Made by a program: the position numbers and the translations under genes. From Acidobacteriota bacterium (GTDB lineage: Bacteria; Acidobacteriota; Terriglobia; Terriglobales; Acidobacteriaceae): 64,000 nucleotides of DNA. The stretch is taken from assembly GCA_013289685.1 (NCBI GenBank), contig JABCZL010000011.1, positions 124,001 through 188,000 of the forward strand, in the 5' to 3' direction. The notes below the pieces were generated by a model. That model worked only from the letters and a program-made list of their open reading frames with translations. It made no database searches and was not told the origin of the DNA. Shown in pieces: positions 8,361 through 19,000 of the stretch. The stretch's first letter is position 1. Each line of letters starts with the position of its first letter.

Positions 8361-10676
8361 CTATGGGTTAACCACTTCGAGCGCGATGCTGCTGGTTTCC
8401 GCCGAGCTCGCTCCCACCATAAGATCGAATGTGCCCGGCTCGACCACGCGATCCTTGTTTACATCGATCAACGACAGATCCTCAGGAGTCAGTATGAAGT
8501 CCACCGTCACTTTCTGTCCGGGCTCGAGGCTGACGCGTTTGAAGCCGCGCAATTGCATTACCGGACGAGTAGTCGAAGCCACTCGCTGGTGAATGTACAA
8601 CTGGGCCACTTCGTCCCCTGCACGACTGCCGGAGTTCGTAATGTCGACCGATACCTTGGCGGAACCGCCCGTTCGAATGCTCTTGGGTTCGACCCGAACA
8701 TTCTCGAAACGGAATTGCGTATAGCTAAGCCCGTAGCCGAACGGGAATAGAGGCTCGCGGCTGTCAAACAGGTAACTGCGATTTCTCGATGGCTTGTGAT
8801 TGTAGAAATCTGGAAGCTGTCCAACGGTGCGCGGAAACGTGATGGGCAGTTTCCCGCCGGGATTCACGTCGCCGAACAGCACGTTGGCCGCCGCCGTCCC
8901 GCCTTGTTCGCCCAGGTACCAGCCTTCCAGAATCGCTGGGACATGCTCCTTGACGTAGTTGATCGACAAAGGCCGCCCGTTGATCAGAAACACGACCGTC
9001 GGTTTGCCGGTCTCGACTACGGCCCGAATTAAAGCTTCCTGCGAACCAAGCAGGTCCAAAGAATCGCGGTCACCCAGATGCTGTTCCGACCAGGCTTCGC
9101 GATTGGTGCTTTCATTCTCTCCCACCACGACGATTGCCACATCGGATTGCCGCGCGACGGCGGCCGCGGCTCGAATGGCTTCAATCTCCGTCTTGGGATC
9201 AGGCTGCGTGACTTTATTCTCGTACCATGCCGCCCAGCCCTGCTTGCCCGTCGTGATTCTGCAGCCTTCCGCGTAAAGCACCTTAACGTTGTCTCCCGCG
9301 CGTTTGCGAATGCCGTCAAGAATGCTGATCTGGTTTCCCGGGCCCGGATCGCGGCTATATCCGCCGAGATGCACATCGGCCGCATTCGGCCCGATCACTG
9401 CAATGGTCTTCACTTTCTTCAGATCCAGCGGCAGCAGGTTCTGGTCATTCTTGAGCAGCACGATCGCCTTCTGCGCCACCTTCAGTGCCAGTTCCTTATG
9501 CTCAGAGCTATTCGTAATCTTCTGCGCATAGTCGGGGTCCACATACGGATTCTCGAACAGGCCGAGACGAAACTTCGCCGCCAGCACGCGCTCCACAGCT
9601 TGATTCAGTTCAGCCTCTGGCACTCTGCCGTCGCGGACCTGGTCGACCAACGTGGCGTAAACGGAGCCATTTGACAGATCGTAGTCCACGCCCGCGGCCA
9701 GCCCTTTGCGTGCTGCGTCGTAGAAATCGGCGGCGATGTGATGAGTGTCCACCAGCATCTGCAGGCCGTTTGCGTCCGAAGTCACATAGCCGCGAAAACC
9801 CCACTCCTGGCGCAGAACCCGATCCAGCAGCCAGCGGTTGGCATGGTTCGGAATGCCGTCGATCTCGTTGTAGGAGGCCATCGCGCTGCCCACGTGCGCT
9901 TCCTGCACCGCGGCGCGGAACGGAACTAGGAACGTTTCGCGCAAATCTCGCTCCGAAAAATTCGCCGGAGCAGTATTGGTGCCGCTCTCCGGTTGGCCAT
10001 GCGCCGCAAAATGTTTCATCGTCGCCATCACGTGATGCCGGTCAATCGTCCAAGAAGTTCCTTGCAGCCCGTTGATGGCCGCCACGCCCATGCGCGCCAC
10101 CAGATAAGGATCTTCGCCGTAGGTTTCTTCGGTTCGTCCCCAGCGCGGATCGCGCGCCAAATCCAGCACCGGTGTGAACGCTGTATTGACTCCCGACGAC
10201 GCCATCTCGTCCGCGGCTGCAGTAAACGCCTGTTGCACCAGTTCCGGATCCCACGTGCTGGCCAGGCCCAGCACCTGCGGAAAGCTGGTGCTGCCGTAGG
10301 CCATGAAGCCATGCAACGCCTCGCCCTGGAAAAGTCCCGGAATTCCCAGCCGCGTTTTTTCCACCAGGTAATGTTGTGCCTTATTGCGCGCCTCGGCGGC
10401 ATCGTGAGCACTGACCTGCGAGTCTTCGCGGTATAACTTGCCCAACGCTTCAAACGCCTGCTTTTCCTCGGGATTCTCTGACGCGGCCCGCGCGCGCCGG
10501 CGGCCTCCTGCCAGCTGATCGACTTTCTCCTCCAGCGTCATGCGCTTCACCAGGTCTGCTGCGCGTATCTCCGCGGGGAGATTGGGATTGCGATAAGCGG
10601 GCTGGGCTTCCTGGGAGAAACCGCAGGGAAGTAGCAGACCGGGAAGAGCGCAACCAAGCAGAATCTGGCGAAGCAT
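8361..10676 (-). CDS. Glycoside hydrolase family 3 beta-glucosidase/xylosidase
   Basis: An exported enzyme of 771 residues that releases terminal beta-linked sugars. It has a signal peptide (residues 1-22), the GH3 N-terminal barrel, the GH3 C-terminal alpha/beta domain, and a fibronectin-III-like domain over the last 90 residues. The nucleophile is Asp at about 301 in the motif YVTSDANGLQ. The substrate-binding Lys-His pair is in ATMKHFAAHG. The paired motif DPRWGRTEETYGEDPYL is typical of bacterial BglX-like GH3. A 40-residue charged insertion follows VDQLAGGRRR near the N-terminus. It is first in a two-gene operon with GH31, and a CG-centred operator-like site lies about 37 bases upstream of the start. 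Confidence 0.9.
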   Translation of the reverse strand: MLRQILLGCALPGLLLPCGFSQEAQPAYRNPNLPAEIRAADLVKRMTLEEKVDQLAGGRRRARAASENPEEKQAFEALGKLYREDSQVSAHDAAEARNKAQHYLVEKTRLGIPGLFQGEALHGFMAYGSTSFPQVLGLASTWDPELVQQAFTAAADEMASSGVNTAFTPVLDLARDPRWGRTEETYGEDPYLVARMGVAAINGLQGTSWTIDRHHVMATMKHFAAHGQPESGTNTAPANFSERDLRETFLVPFRAAVQEAHVGSAMASYNEIDGIPNHANRWLLDRVLRQEWGFRGYVTSDANGLQMLVDTHHIAADFYDAARKGLAAGVDYDLSNGSVYATLVDQVRDGRVPEAELNQAVERVLAAKFRLGLFENPYVDPDYAQKITNSSEHKELALKVAQKAIVLLKNDQNLLPLDLKKVKTIAVIGPNAADVHLGGYSRDPGPGNQISILDGIRKRAGDNVKVLYAEGCRITTGKQGWAAWYENKVTQPDPKTEIEAIRAAAAVARQSDVAIVVVGENESTNREAWSEQHLGDRDSLDLLGSQEALIRAVVETGKPTVVFLINGRPLSINYVKEHVPAILEGWYLGEQGGTAAANVLFGDVNPGGKLPITFPRTVGQLPDFYNHKPSRNRSYLFDSREPLFPFGYGLSYTQFRFENVRVEPKSIRTGGSAKVSVDITNSGSRAGDEVAQLYIHQRVASTTRPVMQLRGFKRVSLEPGQKVTVDFILTPEDLSLIDVNKDRVVEPGTFDLMVGASSAETSSIALEVVNP

Positions 10677-10712
10677 TCAGCCTCCTCTTATCACGGCTTC
10701 AAAAGATGCTTA

Positions 10713-10726
10713 CGGAAACGATTACG
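10713..10726. promoter_or_regulatory. CG-centred operator-like site before the GH3-GH31 operon
   Basis: CGGAAACGATTACG lies about 37 bases upstream of the GH3 start. It shares 12 of 13 bases with the site at 85-97 and fits the general LacI-family pattern (G-x2-A-x-CG-x-T-x2-C). A common carbohydrate regulator is inference. Confidence 0.4.
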
Positions 10727-10816
10727 AAAAAATGGCACGCGAAGCATACCACGTTCTGAAAGAGGCGAACGTGAGCGGCCAGTTCTATAGCACTCGATCG
10801 GATTCCAGTTCGGCGA

Positions 10817-13429
10817 CTATTGCGAAGTCTCCGTAAACGCCGGCGCCACCGGATGGCCTAACCCATACGGACCCTCGGCGGTCACCGTCACGCCTTCCGC
10901 CGTCGACGGCAATGTAAGCGTGACCGACGCGACCCCTGAACTATTCGTGACCGCAATTACTTTCGAACCGCTGGTGGTCCCGTTCGAAAGCGATCCCGCG
11001 CTGGTTGTGAACAGGATGCTTGCGCCAGTATTGGTGCCGCGGGATTGGCCAGGCGTCAGCGTCACAGTCAGAGGAGTTGGCAGCGTAGTCCCCTTAGCGC
11101 CTGTCTGTCCGTCGCCACCAGTTTTTGCCAACGTCGCCGCCGGATTGCCCACCACGATCCATCCGCCCTGAGTCTGCGTCGCACCGCTATCGGTTCCAGT
11201 CACAGTGAAGTGGCAGAAGCCCGGAGTGTTGCCCGCAGTCACCGTGATCTCACCGGGCTGAGAGGTTGTGATCGTAGACGTGGTTAAGGTGAGCGCCCCG
11301 CTGCATGCTGCCGCTCCCTCGAAACCATCGAAAACTGCCGACGTTAGCGTAACGTTGGCGGAACCGCTGCTGATCTTGGGCGCCAGCGTGGCCGTGCCGC
11401 TTGCGGGCACCATCATGGTGTCGGGATTGAGGTCCCACTCCGAGGCTGGAGTGCTGGCCAGGCTGCCGCTGACCACGAGCAAGGTCGCGGTGTATGGCGC
11501 AAAGGTCTGTGTCGCCGTCCACGATTGCGACGACGATGCCACAATGGTCGTGGGCGAAGCTTGCGACAACGTATAGCTCGTCAGATTGGTGGGCGTGAAG
11601 CCGGTCGTGGTGAACTGCACCTGAGCCGCGTTCCCCGGATCTTTATTGAGCACCATGATCGTCATCGTTGTGCCGGTCGAGTTGAGCGCGGCGTAGGTGC
11701 TGAACAAGTTCGGATCGGCATTGTGCGTCGCCGCAACCGACGTCGTCGCGAAGCCGTGGTGGGCTCCGTCGTAATTGGTATAGAGCTTCAACGCTTGATA
11801 GTTGGGATTGGTTGGAGTGGGAGCCGTCCAACGCGAAGCCAGATACGCTCGTTCGCGGCCCAATATTCCGTAAGCGTCAGCGTCGCCCAGAGCGGTAGAA
11901 AAGTCGGATTCACCTGCGAAGGCCGCGCTCCATTCGGTGATGCTGAACTGAGTGCCCGGATAGCTTTGATTGACCAAGGCCCGCATGCGCGGAATCCGGA
12001 AAGGCTTGGAATCAACCGGCTCAATGCTGAAGCCGCCGTTGGCAATATACGACGCCTCGCTGGTGTACGTCGGATCCCACCAGTCGCGGTAAATGCGGGC
12101 CGCCACCGCCTGTTTTTGCGCCAGCGTAAAGGTCGAGGTGTCCGGGCCGTCGGGATAGGCATGAATGTCGAATATATCAAGCGATCTCGATCCCGCCACG
12201 GCATCCGACCATGCAACATCGTTCAGCCACCAGGGCAGGAAATCGATTCCTGCGTGCGTGGACTTGTTGTCCGTGGTGGAATTCAGGTCCCAATAGAAGT
12301 ACCAGCAGCAACTCACCGGGCCCAGGCGAATAGCCGCCGGATCCCAGGTCTTCAGGGAACGAGCCTCGCTCACGTAAGTATCACGAAGTTCACCGTACCC
12401 GGATTGCAGCGGATGGATATCGAAGTGGGTTCCTCCCCAGATATCGATTTCGTTGTCCATGTTGTAGAAGTGTGGGGTGCTGTTGCCGAACGCGGTGGCG
12501 AGCGCCGCCGCCCACTGATTGCGATACACACTGTTTGCTGGATCACCCACGCCGGGTTGATCGAGCAACGGAAAATATGCGTCGTTTGGATCGGCGGTTA
12601 ACTGCGTAGTACAGTCCGGTTTCAACCCGTCTCCAGCATCGGTATTGTACGGATCCACCTTGCACTGGGCGCCGTACTTGGCGACGGAAAAACTCCAGTG
12701 TCCATTCCCGCCGCCCTCGGCGCTCTGGGCCACCCAGGGCAGCATCACCATCGTCATGATCGGGTTGCTGCCTGCGGCCTTGACGTCGGTGATGAACCGC
12801 GTGGAATTGGAGTCCGCGCTATTGTTGAGTGCGCCAAAGGCAAAATCTTCAAAGTAATAGTCGTTGTCAGCATTGTCGGTCCCGAGTTGCCAGTTGTAGG
12901 TGGACGCAGCGTTCCCGCCCCAGCGCACCACGCTGAGACCGCTGTCCGTGATCGTCGGCGCATCTTGCGGGAAAGCGCCGCCATAAACATACGGGCTGAT
13001 CGCGTGCCGGTTGCTGAGAACGTTGATCGTCGCCTGAACATTCGTTGTGCTCACGGGCGTTGCAGACACCTGGCCGGAGTTGGCGCTCTCGCCTCCCGAA
13101 TTCACCGCGGACACCACGTAGTAATAGGTCGTCCCGTTGGTCACCGAGGAGTCGGTATAACTGGTCGTGCCCGGCGATGAGATGGTCGTATACGGTCCAC
13201 CGCTCGCGGTACCGCGCTTGACGTTGTAACTGGTCGCCCCGCTGCTCGCAGTCCAGGTGAGATCGACCTGCTGGTTCCCGGCAGTCGCCGCCAGACCCGT
13301 GGGCGCGGCAGGAGGATATACTTTCTGGCCGCCACCATAACCAGACCCTCCGCAGGACTGCAGCATGAGAAATGATGCCGTGATTAACAAGATCCAGCCT
13401 GTGAACGGTCCCCGGTGCCGTTTTGCCAT
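10817..13429 (-). CDS. GH44 endo-beta-glucanase/xyloglucanase lipoprotein with FN3 and Ig-like domains
   Basis: A surface or periplasmic endo-acting hydrolase of 870 residues. The N-terminus ends in a lipobox (FLMLQSCGG). A fibronectin-III domain covers about residues 40-125 (start PPAAPTGLAATAGNQQVDL). The GH44 catalytic domain covers about 135-650. The predicted acid/base is Glu at about 327 in YNMDNEIDIW, and the nucleophile is Glu at about 499 in FSITEWSAA. The early motif VVRWGGNAASTYNW is a GH44 hallmark. The C-terminus has two Ig-like or Big-type beta-sandwiches ending with VTVTAEGPYG. GH44 members cleave carboxymethyl-cellulose and xyloglucan. ATG 13429 gives a clean lipoprotein signal, whereas an upstream TTG at 13468 would add 13 residues before it. 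The gene stands alone with its own upstream palindrome. Confidence 0.85.
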   Translation of the reverse strand: MAKRHRGPFTGWILLITASFLMLQSCGGSGYGGGQKVYPPAAPTGLAATAGNQQVDLTWTASSGATSYNVKRGTASGGPYTTISSPGTTSYTDSSVTNGTTYYYVVSAVNSGGESANSGQVSATPVSTTNVQATINVLSNRHAISPYVYGGAFPQDAPTITDSGLSVVRWGGNAASTYNWQLGTDNADNDYYFEDFAFGALNNSADSNSTRFITDVKAAGSNPIMTMVMLPWVAQSAEGGGNGHWSFSVAKYGAQCKVDPYNTDAGDGLKPDCTTQLTADPNDAYFPLLDQPGVGDPANSVYRNQWAAALATAFGNSTPHFYNMDNEIDIWGGTHFDIHPLQSGYGELRDTYVSEARSLKTWDPAAIRLGPVSCCWYFYWDLNSTTDNKSTHAGIDFLPWWLNDVAWSDAVAGSRSLDIFDIHAYPDGPDTSTFTLAQKQAVAARIYRDWWDPTYTSEASYIANGGFSIEPVDSKPFRIPRMRALVNQSYPGTQFSITEWSAAFAGESDFSTALGDADAYGILGRERAYLASRWTAPTPTNPNYQALKLYTNYDGAHHGFATTSVAATHNADPNLFSTYAALNSTGTTMTIMVLNKDPGNAAQVQFTTTGFTPTNLTSYTLSQASPTTIVASSSQSWTATQTFAPYTATLLVVSGSLASTPASEWDLNPDTMMVPASGTATLAPKISSGSANVTLTSAVFDGFEGAAACSGALTLTTSTITTSQPGEITVTAGNTPGFCHFTVTGTDSGATQTQGGWIVVGNPAATLAKTGGDGQTGAKGTTLPTPLTVTLTPGQSRGTNTGASILFTTSAGSLSNGTTSGSKVIAVTNSSGVASVTLTLPSTAEGVTVTAEGPYGLGHPVAPAFTETSQ

Positions 13430-13439
13430 AACGATTATG
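13427..13439. promoter_or_regulatory. Palindrome CATAACGATTATG at the GH44 start codon
   Basis: Perfect 5-bp arms (CATAA with TTATG) flank CGA. The AACGATT core matches the sites before the GH3 operon and, in reverse complement, before the receptor gene. It overlaps the proposed ATG, so if functional it would act as a repressor site at the start of translation. No Shine-Dalgarno sequence is visible upstream. Confidence 0.35.
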
Positions 13440-13510
13440 TTACCGAAAAAAAGGCCATCACGAGACAATTCTTTGAGGTTGTCCGTTTTCCAGAAAAATG
13501 CGGCGGGCGC

Positions 13511-13882
13511 TCAGGAAACGGGAAACGGCCGGCTAATCATCGCCAGGAATACGTCGAAGACGAACAGTGCGATCGCGATGTCGTTGAACAGAGTCGCCTG
13601 GTGCAAATCCGGCCAGAGCTGGTTGGCCGCCCAGAACAGAAACGCGCACGCCAGAAGGATGGCCTTGATCAATTCCGACCGTGCCGGCCGGCGCACCGCC
13701 TCGTAAACCAGACAGGCACAGGCAATCATGGCGAGCGGAAGCGCGGCCAGGAACTCATGCGCCCGCGCCGGAAAAAGTTCGGGCACAATATCCCACAGCA
13801 GCAGCACGCCCACGCTGAGCAGCGTCACTACGCAGAGGATGACGGGCAGCGACCGGCGATTCCGGTCCAAACGAATCGACAT
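13511..13882 (-). CDS. Small hypothetical membrane protein
   Basis: I do not recognise this 123-residue protein. It has a basic N-terminus (MSIRLDRNRRS) and four predicted membrane segments, around residues 12-32, 43-62, 72-88 and 98-115. It starts 44 bases after the stop of the ammonium transporter on the same strand and may be co-transcribed. It is not a PII (GlnK) protein, which would be the usual partner of an Amt transporter. The function is unknown. Confidence 0.6.
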   Translation of the reverse strand: MSIRLDRNRRSLPVILCVVTLLSVGVLLLWDIVPELFPARAHEFLAALPLAMIACACLVYEAVRRPARSELIKAILLACAFLFWAANQLWPDLHQATLFNDIAIALFVFDVFLAMISRPFPVS

Positions 13883-13926
13883 AAACCAGCCCTCGTTTGC
13901 AGTGACCGTCTTGGGCTCACCCGTTC

Positions 13927-15621
13927 TTAGTAGGGAGCCGTGACCACTGCGTCTTCAGGGTAACCCGGCATGCCAAACTCCGGAACATCCAGGCCGTCCT
14001 CTTCCGACTCGGGCGGGACGCGCATGCTCTTCACTTTGTTTACAACCCAGAAAACCACGAACGTCGCCCCGAACGCCCACACTGCGTACAAAGTCGCTCC
14101 CATGAGCTGGCACCAGAACTGCCTGGTATCGCCGTGAATCAAGCCGGTCACGCCTTGGCCCGCATGTCCCAGATAGCTGGCCGCGCCGACTCCGTTCCAT
14201 CCGGATCCATAGGTGCCGTCGGCAAAAATGCCTACGCTGACGGCGCCCAGCCAGCCGCAGAATCCGTGCACCGAAACCGCGCCGCAAGGGTCATCGATCC
14301 TCAGGACCCGCTCGTTGAACAGAACCCCGCCGCACACCAGTGCTCCCGCCAGCACGCCGATAATCATGGCCGAAGTCGGAGACACAAACGCGCAAGGAGC
14401 GGTAATCGCCACCAGGCCCGCGAGCATCCCGTTACACGCCATCGTGATGTCAGGCTTGCCAAACAGGAAATACCAGATCAGCATCGCCGCCGCCGAGCCC
14501 GCGACCGCCGCGAGATTCGTGTTGACTGCAACCACCGAAATGCGCAGGTCGGTCGCCCCCAGTGTAGACCCGGGGTTGAAGCCCATCCACCCGAACAGAA
14601 GAATGAACGTGCCCGTAACCACATACACGACGTTGTGAGCAGGGAAGACGCGGATCTTCCCGCCCGGCCCAAATTTTCCCAGACGCGGCCCCAGGATGAT
14701 CGCAAGCGCCATGGCGCAGAAGCCGCCCACCGCGTGAACTACTGTTGACCCGGCAAAATCGACATACCCGTGGCCGAGGTTCATCGTCGATCCCAGTTGC
14801 GACAGCCAACCACCACCCCACGTCCAGCAGCCGGAAATCGGGTACAGAATCCCACCAATGAACAGCTCACACAGCAGGAACGCCCAGAAACTGATGCGCT
14901 CGCAGATGGCGCCAACAATGATGTATCCGGCGGTCTCCATGAACACAACCTCAAACAGTGTCAGGACATTGCTGCCCGCGTCATACGCCGGACCGACCAG
15001 AAAGAATCCCTTGCCTCCTACAAATCCCCATTGCCCACTGCCAATCAGAAAATGATTCAGCGTGGGGACGCCCCCCAAATTGGTCGGCGCTGCATTAATG
15101 GCCACCGCGCCAAACTGGAATGCGTATCCCACCGCGTAGTAGGCGAGGAAAGCGAACACGTACGCCGCGAAGTTCAGCATCATCAGATGCGCGGCGTTTT
15201 TCTTTCGAACCAGCCCGCAGGTCAGCAGCGCAAACCCGGCCTGCATGAACAGAACCAGGTAGCCTGTGTTCAGCGTCCACGCAAAGTTGGTGGCCACGCG
15301 AACGTGCCCCACACTGTCGGCAAGCTTAACTGCCAGCGGTTCCTTGGCTGCCTGTGCCTGGTAATCGTCGAAGGCCTTCTTGTTCGCGGCGTAGTCGGGA
15401 GCCGTCTTATCGGTTGGCTCGACCGGGACGAAGGGATTTCCGGCGCCATCGACGGCTGTCGTCTTGTCCCCGGTCGCCGTGCCGGCCGGATCCGGTTTGG
15501 GTCCGTCGTCGGCAAAACTCAGAGCGGACGCCCCCACTAACATTCCGCCCACCAGAACGATTGTGGCGCTGCTGGCCACCAACCACTGGCGCAGAGAGCG
15601 CCTCCCTGCTCGCTTTGTCAT
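13927..15621 (-). CDS. amt: Ammonium transporter Amt
   Basis: A polytopic inner-membrane ammonium channel of about 564 residues, longer than the usual 400-450. A signal-like hydrophobic N-terminus (residues 10-35) is followed by about 85 polar, extracytoplasmic residues rich in Asp, Lys and Pro. Then come about eleven membrane helices. Family signatures are DFAGSTVVHAVGGFCAMALA and GWMGFNPGSTLGA, with the later pore region HGFCGWLGAVSVGIFADG. The C-terminal tail (about 35 residues, ending PEDAVVTAPY) is where PII proteins usually bind. ATG 15621 has AGGAG nine bases upstream, which decides the start over a longer frame. No glnK follows; the next gene is the small membrane protein. Confidence 0.9.
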   Translation of the reverse strand: MTKRAGRRSLRQWLVASSATIVLVGGMLVGASALSFADDGPKPDPAGTATGDKTTAVDGAGNPFVPVEPTDKTAPDYAANKKAFDDYQAQAAKEPLAVKLADSVGHVRVATNFAWTLNTGYLVLFMQAGFALLTCGLVRKKNAAHLMMLNFAAYVFAFLAYYAVGYAFQFGAVAINAAPTNLGGVPTLNHFLIGSGQWGFVGGKGFFLVGPAYDAGSNVLTLFEVVFMETAGYIIVGAICERISFWAFLLCELFIGGILYPISGCWTWGGGWLSQLGSTMNLGHGYVDFAGSTVVHAVGGFCAMALAIILGPRLGKFGPGGKIRVFPAHNVVYVVTGTFILLFGWMGFNPGSTLGATDLRISVVAVNTNLAAVAGSAAAMLIWYFLFGKPDITMACNGMLAGLVAITAPCAFVSPTSAMIIGVLAGALVCGGVLFNERVLRIDDPCGAVSVHGFCGWLGAVSVGIFADGTYGSGWNGVGAASYLGHAGQGVTGLIHGDTRQFWCQLMGATLYAVWAFGATFVVFWVVNKVKSMRVPPESEEDGLDVPEFGMPGYPEDAVVTAPY

Positions 15622-16052
15622 CTTTGAATGCTCCTGTTTGTGAGTCCTGCGCAATTTCGAGTGGTCGCGAACGCAGACAGCTGACAATGTCTATCGAACC
15701 AGTGCCGGGATTAGGACCTGCGGCGCGAACATCGCCCGCCGCGCCGACTCCCTTGCACATCGCCCAGCCAGAATCAATCGCCCGACGATAAATGCGGCTA
15801 TTGCCTCAGTCCAATACAAATTTCTTATAGCAACCATCAGAAAAGTATCGCCCGATGCCCTCGTACATAACGGCTCCATCGACTAACCCAGAGCCCCTTG
15901 CCGCGGCATACCCCGAAAAGATCCATCGCCCCAAACCGGGCTTCCAGCAAGCCTTTCAGCCGATTCCACCTCAAATCTTTACCTCCACAAAGAGATACTG
16001 CGGCGGGCAAAAATCGTATAAAATGCTGAGGCCCTATTTCGCAGGGCCCGCC
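15622..16052. promoter_or_regulatory. Divergent intergenic region between amt and the kinase gene
   Basis: About 430 bases separate the two starts. TATAAA at 16017-16022 is a good -10 match and would place transcription about 25 bases before the kinase ATG at 16053; the -35 box is weak (GATACT, 15994-15999). A long antisense frame runs into this region from the kinase gene but has no supporting features. No other structure was recognised. Confidence 0.4.
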
Positions 16053-19000
16053 ATGGACACCACCGGATCGCCCAAAAAACTCGCCGGACGCTACGAGGTC
16101 AGGCAGATCCTCGGGCAGGGCGGCATGGGCCTGGTCTATCGCGCCTACGACACCGTCGTCCGCCGCGAAGTCGCCGTCAAGACCATCCTCGATATTCCCG
16201 ATCCCGCTTCTCTGCAGCTGTTCTACAAAGAATGTGACGTGCTCGCCTCGATGAGCCACCCCAACATCGTCGAGATCTTTGACATCGGAGAATTTGAAGA
16301 AGAAGGAAAAAAGAAACCGTATTTCGTCATGCCGCTCTTGCCCGGCACGACTCTCGACCAGTTCATCCGCAAGTCCAGCCATCACCTTACCGTCGAACGC
16401 ACGGTCGAGATTATTTCCCAGACCTGCCGCGGCCTGCAGGCTGCCCATGAGCGCGGACTGGTGCACCGCGACCTGAAGCCGAGCAACATCTTCGTCATGG
16501 AAGACGACTCGGTCAAGATCATCGACTTCGGCGTGGCGCACATGGCCGACGCGCACACCACGCGCGCGCAAAAGGGAACTCTGCTCTACATGTCGCCTGA
16601 GCAGATCCAGCTGAAACCCCTCTCCGCCGCTTCTGACATCTTTTCTCTGAGCGTCGTCTGTTATGAGGCATTGACCGGCCGCCACCCGTTTCAACGGGCT
16701 CGCGCCGACGAAGTGGTCGACGCCATTCTGAATCAGATCCCTCCTCCGGCCTCGGAAGTGAATTCCGCCATCTCGCCCGCCATCAGCCGGGTGGTGCACA
16801 AAGGCATGGCAAAGCAGGCCTGGCACCGCTTCACGACCGCACGTGAACTCGGCGACACGCTCAGCAAAGCGTTGCGCAATGAGCCCATCGAGTTCTTCGA
16901 CGCGGAGCGCACGCGCCCGCGATTGCAGCGCGCGACCAAGGCACTCGCCGATGGCGATCTGCAATTCGCCGGTGAGATTCTCGGCGAGGTCGAGGCCGAA
17001 GGCCACATGGATGCCGAGATTCAATCGCTTCGTCAGCAACTCGACATTGCCGTACGCCGCAAGACTCTGGCTCAGTTGCTGGATGCGGCCCGGGCGCGTT
17101 TTGAAGAAGAGGAAGATCCTCTCGCCCTTCAAAAATTGCAGGAAGCGTTGCAGATCGAACCCGACAACGCCACCGCGCTCGCGCTCAAGAGCAAAATCGA
17201 AAACCGGCGCAGCGAAAAGCAAATTGAAAACTGGTACCGCTTGGCGAAGCAGCACATCGACAATCATGCCTACCCGCACGCCCGCGAAGCCTTGCAGAAT
17301 GTCCTGCAATTGCGGCCTCAGGAAGCACGCGCCCTGCAACTGCTGGCGGAAGTCGATCGCCAGGAACAGGAGTACAAGAAACTCCGTCAGGATAAAGAGC
17401 AGATCCACAAAGCCGCGTTGGAAGCCTGGCAGAAGGGCGACGTTAGCAGCGCTCTGGCCAAGTTGGGCGTGGTGCTCGAGCTTGACCGCAAGGCTCCCGA
17501 CGGCGCCAACCGCGAGAGCGGCGCCCGCTACCAGAGCTTCTACAACGAAGTTCGCTCCGAACACGACGCCATGAACACCGCCTATGCGGAGGCGCGCAAG
17601 CAACTGGCGGAACGCAATTTTTCCAAAGCCATCTCGACCTGCCAGACCTATTTGGCCAAGTATCCGACCAACGCAATTTTTCAGGCCCTTCGCTACGACA
17701 TCGAAGAACAGCAGCGTCAGGAGCTGTCTTCGCTGATCGCGCAAGTCGACCGGCAAGTCGAGGTCGAGCCAGACCTGGACAAGCGGGTCAGCATTCTGCG
17801 CGAGGCTTTGGAGCAGCACCCCGGGGAATCACATTTCGAACGCGCCCTGCGCCTGGTGCAGGACAAGCGCGATCTGGTCAACTCCATCGTGGCGCGAGCC
17901 CACCTTCACGAAGAGCAGGCCGCTTACGGCGATGCGCTCAACGATTGGGAAATTCTCCGGACCATTTACAGCCAGTATCCCGGGCTGAAATTTGAAGTGG
18001 AACGCCTGCAGAAGCGGCGCGACCAGCAAGCCCGGATCGAATCCAAAACGCAGTTGATCGAGCAGGTCGATTCGTCTCTGCACACCAGCGATTTTCCACG
18101 CGCCTTCGAACTGCTGCAGGGCGCGGCGGCAGAATTTCCCAACGACGAGGAACTGAAGGAACTGGAAAAACATGCCCGGCAGGGAGCCGAACGCAAGGCG
18201 GAAGCCCAGCGGCTAATGGCTGAAGGGCAAGCCTTGTGTGCGCAACAGAAACCCACCGAGGGCATCCGCCTGCTGCGGCAAGCCTACGAGCTCGACGAAA
18301 ACAATTCTCTCGCCCGCGCGGTCCTTGCCAACACGCTGGTCGAAGAAGCGCAAGCCCATGTCGAAAGCGATTGGCGTGAAGCTGAGAAGCTCGCCATCGA
18401 AGCCTTCGATCTGAATCCCGGCCATCCCATGGCCAAGATCCTTCGCACGCTGATCCTCGATCAGAAGCGCGAGACCTACGTGAGCGAATGTATTGCGCAA
18501 GTGCGCAAACTTCAAACCTCGGGCGATCTGGCGGCCGCGCTGTCTCGGGTTGAAGAAGGACTATCGTCCTACCCGCGGGAGATGCGGCTCATCCAGATCA
18601 AAGAGGCAGTGCAGCGCGATCTTCAGACCCAGCGCAGGCAGACCCGGCGGCGCGATCTTGAGGAATTGCGTCGCCTCGACAGCGAGGCCGAATCCGCCAC
18701 CGATGCGGACACCCGGCACACCCTGGGCTCAAGAGCCCGTGAATTCGCCGACAAATATATCGAGGATGAGGAAGTCTTCTCCAGCGCGAACACCCTTCTG
18801 CAAAAGTTGAATCTGCCAGGCATAACCAGGAAGGGATCCGGTCACGATCTTACTTCGGGAGCGACGCTGTCGTTCATCGGAACACCCGCCGGTACGCCGC
18901 CGATCGAACGTGTGCCGCCGCCAGCACCACAGAAAGCCGCACCACCCAAATCTGCTCCATCCAAATCTGCCCCACCGCCTCCTCCGCCCGCAGAGCCGGA

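Noticed and set aside
15837-17819. A 660-codon open frame on the minus strand opposite the kinase gene
   Set aside because: It mirrors the GC-rich codon use of the kinase, has no recognisable domain, and the plus-strand frame has complete kinase motifs.
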